DNA of 64,000 nucleotides from the NCBI GenBank assembly GCA_019671005.1, contig CM033745.1, positions 19,768,921 to 19,832,920 on the forward strand. The letters run 5' to 3'. This DNA is from Hibiscus mutabilis (Eukaryota; Streptophyta; Magnoliopsida; Malvales; Malvaceae). The notes beneath the pieces are model-generated. The model saw only the letters and a list, made by a program, of their open reading frames with translations. It had not been told where the DNA came from and made no database searches. Both the position numbers and the translations under genes were made by a program. This document shows positions 46,845 to 58,605 of the stretch, one piece after another. Within the stretch, counting starts at the first letter, position 1, and the number at the start of each line of letters is the position of its first letter.

Positions 46845-47564
46845 TACTTTTTGTTTTTACAAAAAAGAGAGTCAGGCCACAAGTCGATTACACTTTGTTT
46901 AAAAAGTCAGAATTTGCGAATTAATATAGAGCTTAAAATTATTATCCGTTTATATATTTAATTCCATTTTACGCATTTAAAACTTGGTTTCAAGCTCTGG
47001 ACCCGAGCTTTACCCAGATCGTTTAAGTGAGGGGAAAACGCTATTGCTCTCGTGGGAATACTGATTCTCCATATGGGCCTACTATGTACCTCTGGGGCTC
47101 ACGCCTTATGTCTTCATGTAGATACTGATCCTCCTTTTGGGGATAGGAGTGGGCCCCCTAAGTTGAACTTGTTTCATTTGAAGCCTATAATGGGTGAGAA
47201 TTAGGGGCCTTGCAACCGGTTAGTAGGGGACAGCGAGGACAATTTGGGAACCTTTTAGAACTAAACATGTTTGAGAATCTAGAAGCCCACCCATCTAGAG
47301 CCATGTGGAAAACCTAGGTGTAGAAGTTTGGTCATAATTATTTCGTAGGGATGGTATGTGGAGACATGTCCAGAAGTGTCAGAATGCGCTACCCAGTTAC
47401 TATTCATGCAATGGAATTATTTTGGACCTTTATGTTTAATCTTGTTCTTAAAATGTATTCTAATCATTTCGTTGTTTTGAATTTTGCATGTTTTATGCAT
47501 TATCATTCCATAATAAAGAAGGGGTTGTTTCTTAAGATACTTGCTCGGATAAAAAGACAGCTTT
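46845..47564 (+). other. Unit 3 leader with conserved hairpin
   Basis: Non-coding leader of about 720 bp. The long-range hairpin reads CTTAT/ATAGG (47105-47109 and 47143-47147), with one G-U pair. A GAAT-ACTG-ATTC hairpin precedes it near 47056-47067. No conserved protein signal. Confidence 0.6.
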
Positions 47565-49815
47565 GTGATCATGGATGGCAGATTTCTTCAGAAAGAGGAA
47601 GACAATGCAGATGTGTTTCACTGGTCAAAGGTTAACCAACATGCATATGGGGATAGTCTGACGAGTGAACACGTCACTGAAACTTCCGAGTATGCCCACG
47701 TCAGTGTCAAGCAGAACAGTGTGCAAGAATTACGGGATATCTGGGAGCATTTTGACTACTCAACCAAGCAATTATTCCTTGATGCATACGGTGATATAGC
47801 TTATTTGTTGAATGTACAAGTAGATGAGCCGTTTCTGAAGGCACTGGTCCAATTCTAGAATCCCGGGTATTGTTGCTTCACATTCAATGGTGAAGATATG
47901 ATTCCCACCTTTAAAGAGTATGCTGCACTTTTCAATCTGCATGGGGTAAGGAAAGACTGGGTTTATGCTAAGCCACCCAAGAACAAGAATGCATATCTGA
48001 GACTTAAAACCTTTGCTGGAATTGGAGACGAATGGGTCAATGGGCTGATTCAGAAAAGAGGTGGTAGCTTTTCCTTTCCGTGGTGGAGCATCCGAAACAT
48101 CATCTCTACTCACCCCGATAGAGAAAAAATGGTGGATCTGTTAGCCATTGCGATCTATGGTCTAGTCATCTTTTCAAGAGTTATGGGTAACATCGATGTG
48201 GCTATGTTGGATCTTTTCGAGCAGTTGAAAAGAGAGACTAATCCAGTACCAACAGTGCTTGCCGAGACTTTCATCTCTTTAAATGCATGTCAGAAGTTGG
48301 AAGGCGTGTGTTTTAGAGGTTGTGCTCAGTTGCTTCAAGTTTGGGCCCTTAGTCATTTCTGGAAGTGTCCAACTCTAGTCCTACCCAACACGCTCTCCCC
48401 GAATTTCTCTCCACTTCTCGAGTTTCTAGAGAAGAATTGGCCAGTATTGAAGAGGAAGAAATGGACCGATATCTTTAGAGATCGCTGAGATCAAGACATT
48501 GTTTGGAGGGTTCCGTGGTTAGGTCACACCAAGATCCTGTATAAATGTGGAGACTTTAACTATCTTATGTTGCTTGGAATCTGGGGTAGAATTGGTTGTG
48601 CTCCACTGCTGGTTTCACGATAATATGGTTCACGGCAGTTTGTTCCTTTCACTACAGGTCTTAATTCCACAGAGTTTGAGTTTCAGGGAGAGTTCAAAGA
48701 AAAGGTCCACACCATCAATGAATCCTGGAAATAGTGCTATCGGGTGAAAGTGGAGCATGATAGTAGATGTATGATTACCCCTGATTACGATGTCTGGAGG
48801 CGCACGAGAATGAATGACAAGGTTCTACCTCCTACTAACCAGGTCAAGCCTATAGAAGGGCATCTAAAAGTGGTTCCATCCGAAGCTGATATTTTGAGGG
48901 CTGAGCTCAAAAAGACCAAGTCTAAAATGGACTCCTTACAGGAGCAGCATGTGAGAGAATTATATGAGGCGAGTCTGGATGTTGAGAAATACAAGGAGAG
49001 ACAGACCGTGTGACAAAGATGTACAAGGACTTAGAACGAAAGTTCAAGATTCAAAGGGTCGACTCTCTAAATTTCCAGACCACAGTCAGAAATGCAGATT
49101 TGATGAAGAGCCTGGAACAGTGGAAACAAGAAATAGAACAAGCTGTGAACAAGGAAAGGGAACATGGAAAACGAGAAATAAAGAAATATAGACGGGCTTT
49201 AGCTGAAGAAAGAAAGAAGGGTAAACAGTCAGCTGAAAATGAAAATGGCAAACGGGTCCTCTAGAAAGAAAATGATAGTGTGGCTGCATGGAAGAGAAAA
49301 GCCCACGACAACAAAACCCAATTGTTAGAGTCACAAGCTGCATATGATGAGACCAACAAGAAGTTGAAGCAAAGCCAGGCTTTCGTAACTGAGTTGCAAG
49401 TCAAGATAGCTGACTTGAACCATTCACTGTATGAGCTTCAAAATGATGACACCTACACTGAGCTTCAGGCCAGCTTGAATGAAATTGTCTCTCTGAAAGA
49501 ACAAGTTGAAGAGATCGATGGAATCATTCAAGAGTACAGAACGAGGAACCTAGTCCTTGAAGATGCTATTGATGGAGGAAATGACTACTGGTTCACCCAT
49601 CTCCAAGACAACGCAGAAGATTCCAAGAATTGGAGGAGTTCGATAGGACAGTCATGACTCAAATCCAGGATATGGCTAAACATGTAATGATGCTAGCTAC
49701 AGAAGCTACTGCTCTACGCCAGTACATTAGGCCAGTTGGAGAAGTTGGCCCCAGGCTTATATGGTTAATTGAGGAAATGAAGGAACTAGGCGTTAGGGTA
49801 GAGAAATATTTGTGA
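47565..49815 (+). pseudogene. Unit 3 ORF1 remnant
   Basis: The best preserved ORF1: open from 47565 to 47858, from 47898 to 48488, from 48744 to 49013 and from 49280 to the stop near 49815, with a few shifts between. It has the HWSKVNQHAYGDS N-terminus, a globular middle (VYAKPPKNKNAYLRLKTF near 47965; LLAIAIYGLVIF near 48138) and a C-terminal coiled coil. Stops include TAG at 47856-47858 (shared with units 1 and 2) and TGA at 48486-48488. Spacer 49816-50068 before gag is AT-rich. Confidence 0.84.
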
Positions 49816-50068
49816 ACATGTTTAAAACTTCATAATAAAGAATATTTCTTATTCCAATAAAGAGTTGTTTGTCGAGCAAAGTTTCACTGAATCAATGGCC
49901 CGTTGTTTTCATACATTTGCATCTTTTCTTTTGTTTGTTATATTTTCTTTGCATTAGTACATAATATTCCATAACATGATAAGAAATTAACTTAAGCAAA
50001 ATATATGAAAGAAAATCAAAATAGCAAACCCGACTCACAGCTACCGTACCCGTTCCAGAACCAAATCC

Positions 50069-53000
50069 ATGAATACCGAAGAGCGATTAACATCACTGGA
50101 ACTTACCTGTAAAAACACCCAGGAAAAGCTGAAGAAGCTAGAAAGTGATCTGAAACAGGAAATGGATGCGTCACGCAGGAAGAAGGTCACTCAGATCACA
50201 GCGTTATTCGGGTTCAAAAACGCAGAAGGAGAAGAAGACACAAATGCTATACCACAATTTCCTAAGGAAGTTTTTGGAAACCAAAAATGGGCTAATCCAC
50301 CTCAAATAAAACTCCCTTTTCATTTTGTTGGATCATTTTTTCGGGCACTGGTAGAACCCAGAGTCAATCACGGTGACGCTCAAAACTTTGAAGTCCTAGA
50401 TCTAGACGAGATTGTTGACAAGGAAAACGCAGAAAAGAAGCTGGAGAAGAATTGCAAAAAGTTGGAAGAAATGATGAGAGCTGTCCAGGAAGGGAATATG
50501 CATGGTGGTTCAGAAGCCAAGAACTTGAGCTTGGTGACTAACCTAATGGTCTCACCGAAATTCAAGACCTCTGAGTTTAATAAATATGACGGAACCACTT
50601 GTCCAAATGCTCATCTAACCATGTACTGCAGGAGGATGTCGATGTACTTGGACAATGAGAAACTCCTGATTCACTGTTTTTAGGACAATTTGATTGGATC
50701 TGCATCCCGTTGGTATACCCAACCGAGTCGAGAGAACATCCGAACGTGGAAGGATCTGTCAAGGGCGTTCAGTGAGCAGTACAAGCATGTCACTGACATA
50801 ACTCCAAGTAGATTAGTCCTACAAGGGATGGAACAAAGACACAATGAAAGCTTTCGCTAATACGCCCAAAGGTGGTGGAATGTCGCTGCATAGGTTCAAC
50901 CACTGCTATTAGAGAGCAAGATTACCCCAATGTTCATCGAAACCTTCAAGGGTGCATTCTACGATAGAATGATCAACCATGCGAGCAAAAGTTTCGCAGA
51001 CATGCTGATAAACGGGCGAAATGATCTTAGTTGCAATCAAAAGCTGAAAGCTAGATGGAGGTGACGCCAAGAAGCCTTACAGGAAGAAGGACAACGATGT
51101 GAATATGACAAGTGTCTACAGTCCCAATTATTTGAAAGGGGTAGTCTTGAATAAGCCTGTTGCTCGGGTAACCAACCAGGTGGCCTCAAATCCGCAAAAA
51201 GACAAGCGAAGGTACCAGGGAACCAAGAAACCCTATTTTTTCCCATCCCCATGACTTATGATGAACTCTTTTTGGAGTTAGTTCAAGCACAAATGGTGCT
51301 GCCACGACATGTTCCACCTTTCTCTCCCCCATACCCACCATGGTATGATGAGAAAGTTCAGTGCGAGTACCACGCCGGGAACAAATGACAAACTATCAAA
51401 AATTGCATGGCTTTCAAGAGGGTGGTTGAAGATTTGCGAAAGTCGGGAATGCTATCGTTCGACTCGTCTGACGAGAAGGATAGCCCACTAGTCGATCACC
51501 AAAAGAATGGGGTGAATACAGTGAATGAGGAGGAAGATAGACAGATAAAGAAACATGTTGCAGAGATTAAAGCACCCATGGCTTTGGTATGGGCTCAGAT
51601 GGTGGAAGACGAAATGATAGAAAGGCCAAATTCAAAACTGAATGACAATGATGAGTTCTATTGTGAGTATCATCAAGAAAAAGAAAACGAGATTCAGCGT
51701 TGTGAGGATTTTAAATATCTTGTCCAAGCTAAAATGGACAGTGGAGAATTAGAATTCTCCAAAAAGAGAAAAGAAGACCCTACACCATATGTGTGCATAA
51801 TAGACGAGACTTCTAACAGAAGGAATTATGCAGGAATGAAGCCTTTGGTAATCAAAACCAAAGCAAAGGTTGCAGAGCCACAGAAGAACACGACTCCCCG
51901 GCTTATTATAAAGACACTTACTTCCTTTCCATATAAGGATAGCATACAGGTACCCTGGAATTATGCATGCTCGGTGACAACTCCGGGGAGCATATTATCA
52001 AAAGAATAATCAAAGAAAAAACCAAAGGAAGAAACGAAGGAAGAGCCAGTGAATCAGGTGGGAAATTTTACAAGAAGTGGACGATGTTATTTGCCACATG
52101 GACCAGAAGATAGAGATGTGGCTCGGAGAAGGGCAGCGGATAAAGAACCAGAAGGAGAAAAAGATTTCTTTACGGAGAAACCTAAAGAACTACTTGAGCC
52201 GGTAAAGGAGTTAGAGGCTCAAGAATTTCTAAAAATTTTGAAGCACAGTGAATATAGTGTGGTTGAGCAACTTCACAAGCTCCCAGCTAGAATTTCAATG
52301 CTCTCGTTGCTGCTGAGTTTTGAGGGTCATAGAGATGCCCTCTTGAAAATTTTGAACCAGACATTTGTACCAAAGAACATATCGACTGACAAGATAGAAG
52401 GGTTGGTCAGTAATTGTTGTTAACAACTTCATCACATTCAATGATGAAGAGATTTCGGCTGTTGGGAGAGGATCATACAAAGCTCTCCACGTCTCTACAC
52501 GTTGCAAGGGACACATGCTACCAGTGGTTCTAATTGATAATGGATTAGCCTTAAACGTCCTGCCCCTAGCCACCTTAAAGAAGTTACTAGTCGATAGTTC
52601 TCATGTGACTGCCTACCAGAACTCGATAAGGGCCTTTGATGGAACCCAAAGAGATGTTCTGGACAAAATTGAGGTTCCTCTGCAAATCAGACCATCAACC
52701 TTTGAGGTGGATTTCATAGTAATGGACATACGGCCCACTTATAGTTGTCTGTTAGGGCGCCCTTGGATTCACACGGCAAGGGCTGTCCATTATACTCTCC
52801 ACCAAAAATTGAAGTTCATAGTTGGAGGCCAGCTGGTGGACGTATGAGTTGAAGAAGAGATCATAGCATCGGTATCAGCAGGTGCTCCATACATTCAGGT
52901 AGATGAAGGCGCACTTGAGTGACACTTCAGGACCTTCGAACTTGTCAACGCCACATTCGTGTCTGAAGAAAGTAAGGTCCCAGAGCCAGAATTGTCGAAC

Positions 53001-53464
53001 AACGCTAAGATGCAAGTAAAGTAGACCCTTGAAAAAAGGGCAAAAGCCAGAAAAGGCCTTGACAAGCAGCTTCAAGGGATGCCATATCCAGTGATGATCC
53101 CCAACAAACGAGATAGATTTGGGCTAGGTTACAAACCCAGTCCCATGGAAAGGAGAGCTACAATTAGAGAAAAACAAGAAAAGAGGAAAGCCCAATTAAG
53201 TGGAGAAGAAGTGAAGTGGAAACCAATGACTTTCCTTATGCTGAGTCAACCCTTTGTATCAGGAGGAATTATGAATCCCGACACTTCAAACAAAGAGGAA
53301 GAGAAAGGAAAGAACATTTTAGAGAAGGCTTTTGGGGAGCTGAATATTAACGCAATATCAAAGGAGGATGAGGGAAGCAAGTACCTCTCCATGATCCGCC
53401 CTTACTCAGAACTAAACAACTAGACTAGGGAAGACATCCCTATATCTTTTAGGTCATCCACAGA
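50069..53464 (+). pseudogene. Unit 3 gag-protease remnant
   Basis: Starts ATG at 50069 (NTEERLTSLELTCK), open for 204 codons to TAG at 50681-50683. The conserved block SPKFKTSEFNKYDGTT lies near 50550. A frameshift near 51013 follows. Two Cys/His motifs are visible: CEYHAGNK..TIKNC near 51361-51405 (with a stop inside) and CEYHQEKENEIQRC near 51663-51704. A proline-rich stretch with VPWNYACSVTTPG near 51950 is typical of Tat-clade gag-pro. Protease reads VLIDNGLALNVLP near 52525. Stops shared with unit 2: 50681-50683 and 50891-50893; others near 52007 and 52845. The frame ends at the intron donor. Confidence 0.85.
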
Positions 53465-53742
53465 GTAATACCGAAACCAACTTATTTGTCTTTGGCTCGG
53501 GGGCAATTTGAGATCTCTTGTTAAGGGCCATGTTTAACCATTATGGTTCTACTTATCAATAAAATAATGTTTTCTTCAATAAACTTTGTGTGGAAAACGT
53601 TTTTTCCCTAAATACTTGAATACCAAAAACAAACTATAAAATAGAATAAAAACGTAAAAAATACCAAAATCAAAACAAAACAAATCATTTTATTCATTTC
53701 TTTATTCATTTCCCGTTATATATTCGATCATTTCCCTTGCAG
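53465..53742 (+). other. Predicted intron between protease and RT, unit 3
   Basis: 278 nt, GTAATACCG after CCACAGA and ending TTTCCCTTGCAG before GTATTCAGATATCAATGG. Joining the exons stays in phase and the frame after the acceptor runs open for 86 codons to the TAG at 53999-54001. This is the clearest of the three introns. Confidence 0.75.
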
Positions 53743-56700
53743 GTATTCAGATATCAATGGTATTCACAACTCTGAATTTGACCCAGAAATTGACTTCGAG
53801 CTGCGCATGTGTTTAGAAGAGGTCATAAACTGTGAAGACAAAGAAGAATATGATCTTCCCAATGATATGCTCATGTTAGTAGATAATGAAGGAAAGCAGA
53901 TTCTTCCACACAAAGAAGAGTTGGAAACTTTGAATTTCGGAACTGAAAAAGAAAAATGCGAGGTAAAGATCAGTACCTTTATCACTGCTGAAACCAGATA
54001 GAGTTTGGTCAAACTTCTACGGAAGTATAAAGACATTTTTGCTTGATCGTACGAAGACAAGCTGGGACCGTATACAGACATTGTTGTGCACTGGCTCCCT
54101 ATTAGTCCAGAATGCAAGCCCGTACAACAGAAGTTAAGAAGAATGAAGCCAGAAATGGTCTTAAAAATTAGGGATGAAATCAAGAAGCAGTATGATGCCT
54201 GATTCCTAGAAGTTGTAAAATACTCAAAATGGGTAGCAAATATCGTCCCAATTCCAAAGAAAGGTGGAAAAGTGTACATGTACGTCGATTATCGAGATCT
54301 TAATAGGGCGAGTCCTAAAGATAACTTCCCACTGCAGCATATCGACACCCTAGTGGACAACAAATCGGGACATTCTCTCTTCTCCTTTATGGACAGCTTC
54401 TCATGGTATAACCATATCAAGATGTGCCCAGAGGATATGAATAAGACCATATTTATAACTCTGTAGGGAACCTTTTGCTACAAAGTCATGCCTTTTGGCC
54501 TCAAGAATGTAGGGGCAACATATTAGCGAGCCATGGTAACTCTATTCCATGCTATGATGCACAAAGAGATAGGAGTTTACATTGATGATATGATTGCCAA
54601 ATCCCGTTCGAAAGAAGAACACATAGAGAATCTGGAAAAACTCTTCAAAAGGTTGAAAAAAGTCTCAGTTAAAACTCAACCCGACCAAATGCACCTTTGG
54701 AGTTCGGTTGGGAAAATTACTGGGGTTCGTCGTAAGTGAAAGAGGAATTAGGATTGACATGAATAAAGTCAAAGCCATTCAGGAACTCCCACCACCTCAA
54801 ACGCAAAAAGAGGTTCGAGGATTTCTTGGAAGGTTAAATTACATTGCTCGTTTCATCTCTCAGTTAACAGAGAAATATAGTCCTGTATTTAGGCTACTTC
54901 GAAAGAATAACCCAGGGACATGGAATAAAGAGTGCCAAGCTGCTCTAGAGGAAATCAAGAAGCAGCTGACGAATCCCCCTATTCTAGTACTGCTCATTCC
55001 AGAGAAACCCCTGATTCTATACTTAACTGTCCATAAAGATTCGATGGGATGTATATTAGGACAACATGACGAGACGGGAAGAAAATAAAGAGCAATCTAC
55101 TACTTGAGTAACAAATTCATAGATTGTGAAACCAGATATTCCTCAATCAAGAAATTGTGTTGTGCTTTAGTATGGGTGGCAAAGAGGCTAAGACAGTACA
55201 TGTTATACCATACTACGTGGTTAATATCAAAGTTAGATCCTCTGAAGTTCATGATGGAAGCTCCAGCTTTATCAGGAAAAATGGCCCGTTGGCAAATGTT
55301 ACTATCAGAATTCGACATTTAGTATGTAAGCCAGAAAGCTATAAAGGGGAGTGTGATAGCAGATTTCTTGGCAAGTTGTGTCTGCAAAGACTATGAGGCA
55401 TTACACTTCAACTTCCCAGATGAAGACCTGATGTGCATTTTGACTGAGGAAAATGATGACTCTGAAGAATCCTGGGTAATGAATTTTGACGGTGCTACAA
55501 ACGCTTTAGGACAAGGTATTGGGGAAATCTTGGTTTCGCCAGAAAGAAACCATTACCCATCCACAAGCAGACTGTAATTCTTCTACACCAACAACATGGC
55601 TGAATATGAGGCTTGTATACTCGGTCTACGAGCAGCCATTGAAAAGAAAATTAAAATCTTATAAGTCTTTGGTGATTGAGCACTAGTCATCTATCAGATT
55701 CGAAGAGAGTGGGAAACAAAAGACACAAAATTGGTGAAGTATCACAAACTGGTTCTTCAACTGATTAAAGAATTTGAAAAGATTACCTTCAAATATCTCT
55801 CGAGAGAAGATAATCAAATGGCTGATGCCCTTGCAACTCTAGCAGCCATGTTTAAAGCGAGTGAAGGCACGGAGATGATGCCTATTAAAATGTAACTTTT
55901 TGATTCCCCAGCCTATTGTTGCAGCTTAGAGGAAGAAATAGACGGCCTCCCATGGTATCATGAAATCTTGTGGTATATCAAGACCCAAGAATATCCCCCA
56001 CAGGCAACTGAGAATGACAGGAAGACAATCAGAAGGTTTGCTGCAGGATATGTCCTCGATGGCGAAATCCTATATAAAAAAAGTCGGGATCAGGTGCTGT
56101 TAAGGTGTGTGGATGTCAAAAAGCTCAAACAATACTAGAGGAAGTTCATGAAGGAGTTTGTGGAACTCATCCAAGCGGCTTCACCATGGCTAGATGGATC
56201 ATGTGCTTTGGTTATTATTGCTCCACTATGGAGACAGACTGCATCAATTATGCCCGCAAGTGCCATTAGTGTCAAGTCTATGCAGATAAAATTCATACAC
56301 CACCTCTTCCACTTCATTTTATGACAGCTCCATGTCCATTTTCAATGTGGGGATTAGACGTAGTAGGGCAAATCTACCCGAAGAAATTGAATGGGCATAG
56401 ATTCATCTTAGTGGCTATCGACTACTTCACTAAATGGGTAGAAGCTGCATCTTATACAAATGTCACAAGGTTTGTTGTATGCAAATTCTTAAAAAAGGAA
56501 ATTGTCTGTTGTTATGGACTACCTGAAAGGATTATTACCGGCAACGCCTCAAAGTTAAACAATAAGATGATGGGTGGGGTTTGTGAGTAGTTTCAAATCA
56601 AGCATCACAATTCGATGACCAATCGACCGAAAATGAATGGAGCTGTAGAGGCTGCAAATAAGAATTTCAAGAAGATAGTGGCAAAAATGGCTGACACTTA

Positions 56701-57199
56701 CACTAATTGGCATGAGAAGCTGCCTTTCGCATTATATGCCTATAGAATTGCTATACGAACCTCTATTAGGGCAACGCCATTCTCTTTGGTATATAGGATG
56801 GAGGCTGTGTTACCAATTGAAGTTGAAATACCATCCATCCGTGTCTTAAAAGAGACAGAATTAGAAAAGGCTAAATGGGTTCAAGCGAGATACGATCAGC
56901 TGAACCTCATCGATGAGAAGAGACTAAAAGCAATCTGCCATGGTCAAATGTACCAGAAAAGGATAATATGGGCATATGACAAGAAGGTCCACCTGCAAAA
57001 GTTCCGAGAAGGGGATTTGGTATTAAATAAGATATTACCAATCCAAAAAGATTTTCGAGGAAAATGGGCACCTAACTGGGAAGGGCCCTATGTTGTGTCA
57101 TAAGCCTTTGACGGAGGGGCATTGATTCTGGCTGAAATAGATGGAGATGAGCTCAAGAATCCGGTAAACTCTAATTCAGTCAAGAAGTATTATGCATGA
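53743..57199 (+). pseudogene. Unit 3 pol remnant (RT, RNase H, aRNH, integrase)
   Basis: RT keeps VDYRDLNRASPKDNFPL near 54285 and the only intact active-site box among the units, YIDD at 54578-54589. The RT-linked RNase H lacks the usual catalytic aspartate; the aRNH (near 55470-55850) has NFDGATN and MADALA but a stop right after its GD motif near 55677. Integrase has WGLDV near 56355 and GAVEAA near 56645, but its second aspartate is changed (ITGNAS near 56535). The C-terminal GPY module WAPNWEGPYVV is intact near 57065. Stops shared with unit 2: 53999-54001 and 54464-54466. The polyprotein ends KKYYA with TGA at 57197-57199. Confidence 0.88.
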
Positions 57200-57759
57200 A
57201 AAGAAAAAAGAAAAAAAGAAAAAAGAAGAAAAAGGAAAAAAAGGAACTTAAAGTGAAAACCCGCAAAGGGCGCTTTAGGTCAAAGAAAAAAGAAAAAAAG
57301 AACTTAAAGTGAAAACCCGCAAAGGGCGCTTCAGGTCAAACAAAAAGAAAGAAAAATGAGGGATCAAGATGAAAACCCGCAAAGGGCGGCTCGAAATTTT
57401 GCAATCAAGTTGGCAACAAAATAATCCCATATAGACTCAACATTTCAGAAAGAAGCTCATACCTTCATACGTCCTTATAGTAGACAAAATCTTCTTGACA
57501 AGGACAGCACTCGGGGTTAGGAGGTTCAGGCCTTTGATATATGGTACCTGTCTTTTGGACCTTTTTCCTTTGTACCTTTCTTTCATGTTTGCCACAACAT
57601 TAATAAGAATTCTTCTTTATGCCTTTTCCTTCAATTTCCTTCTTTTCCTTTATAAATGTCTTTTATTGGGATTTGGTTAAACATTATTAAAATGAACATG
57701 AGATTTTCGCGTATTACTCTGTCAATGGCCTGAGAATATAAGGACTATGACATAGTTCA

Positions 57760-57984
57760 TTGCTTAGTTTTGAGCATTCGGTTTGTTATGGTTGGGGGCA
57801 TTTGATACCCAATTCAGAAGGAAGGGAATTTAAGTCCAGTATCACTCAAGGTGATGATTTTGATGGATTCATAAAGAGGCTTAATTGTATGCAAGATTGC
57901 TTGAAAGGCCTTTCACTCGATATTGATGTATCAACTACAATGATAGTTGAATTTTTGAAAACAAAGGATTCAAACACGCAATGA
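57760..57984 (+). CDS. Small 74-codon ORF in the 3' region, copy 3
   Basis: Uninterrupted, starting MLSFEHSVCYGWGHL; the copy closest to the consensus of the four. The stop TGA is at the same place in all. No domain, signal peptide or membrane segment seen. Confidence 0.38.
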   Translation: MLSFEHSVCYGWGHLIPNSEGREFKSSITQGDDFDGFIKRLNCMQDCLKGLSLDIDVSTTMIVEFLKTKDSNTQ

Positions 57985-58242
57985 TTAAATGTTTTCCATG
58001 AAGCGAGGAAACTTAAGAAATGAGAATAATGAAGCAGAAGATGACCGTTCCGTGAAGCAAAGAGACATGAAAAAGGAAGATAGTGAAGCAGAGATAGTGG
58101 AGATGGCCACTAATTTAAGTTAACAAGCTTAGAAAAAGTGACTTGCATTCATGTTGTAGACATCCTTAGGGACATGCCTGTCATGATGACATCACGCATC
58201 AGGTTTTTGCAGGTAAGTAGAAACTTTTCATTAAATGAACTC

Positions 58243-58497
58243 GCTCATCTATTCGAGCACATAGAGAATAGAACCTGTCTATCCTTTCAGGCATGAGGAG
58301 ATTAGAAGCCGTTTATCCGTTCAGACGTACAAAGAATGGAAGTCGCTCATCTATTCGAGTACATGGAGAATAGAACCCGCCTATCCTTTCAGGCGTAAGG
58401 AGATTGGAAGCCGTTTATCCGTTCTGACGCATGAAGAATGGAGGTCGTCTATCTATTCAGACATTAGGATAATAGAACCCACCCAACCATTCGGGTA
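58243..58497 (+). repeat. Stem-loop array before the polypurine tract, copy 3
   Basis: The clearest copy. Order: GCTC/GAGC, GTCT/AGGC, CGTTT/AGACG, then again GCTC/GAGT, CGCCT/AGGCG, CGTTT/TGACG, then GTCT/AGAC and ACCC/GGGT. Loops are ATCTATTC, ATCCTTTC, ATCCGTTC and finally AACCATTC. The first three hairpins are duplicated as a block of about 100 bp, so this is a higher-order repeat. Confidence 0.75.
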
Positions 58498-58605
58498 TCA
58501 AGAGGACGGAGCTGAGCAGCAGATCGGAGATTGGTGAAAATCAAGGGCCTCCTATTCTTTGTTGTATCCTTGTTTCACTAGAATAAGCAAAGAAGGGGCA
58601 GCTGT

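Larger units (their letters stand above)
57200..58605 (+). other. Unit 3 3' region: stem-loops, small ORF, polypurine tract
   Basis: Pol-proximal hairpins at 57245-57395; here the second and third types are fused (CAAGATG before the core, CGGCTCGAAA after), apparently by loss of one repeat. The uninterrupted NA-1 target GGTAC is at 57543-57547. The 74-codon ORF, the distal stem-loop array and the polypurine tract at 58589-58605 follow. Confidence 0.85.

Noticed and set aside
58201..58530. Protein-coding tandem repeat
   Set aside because: Frames across the hairpin array are short and differ between units, while base pairing is kept; the structure is better explained at nucleic-acid level.
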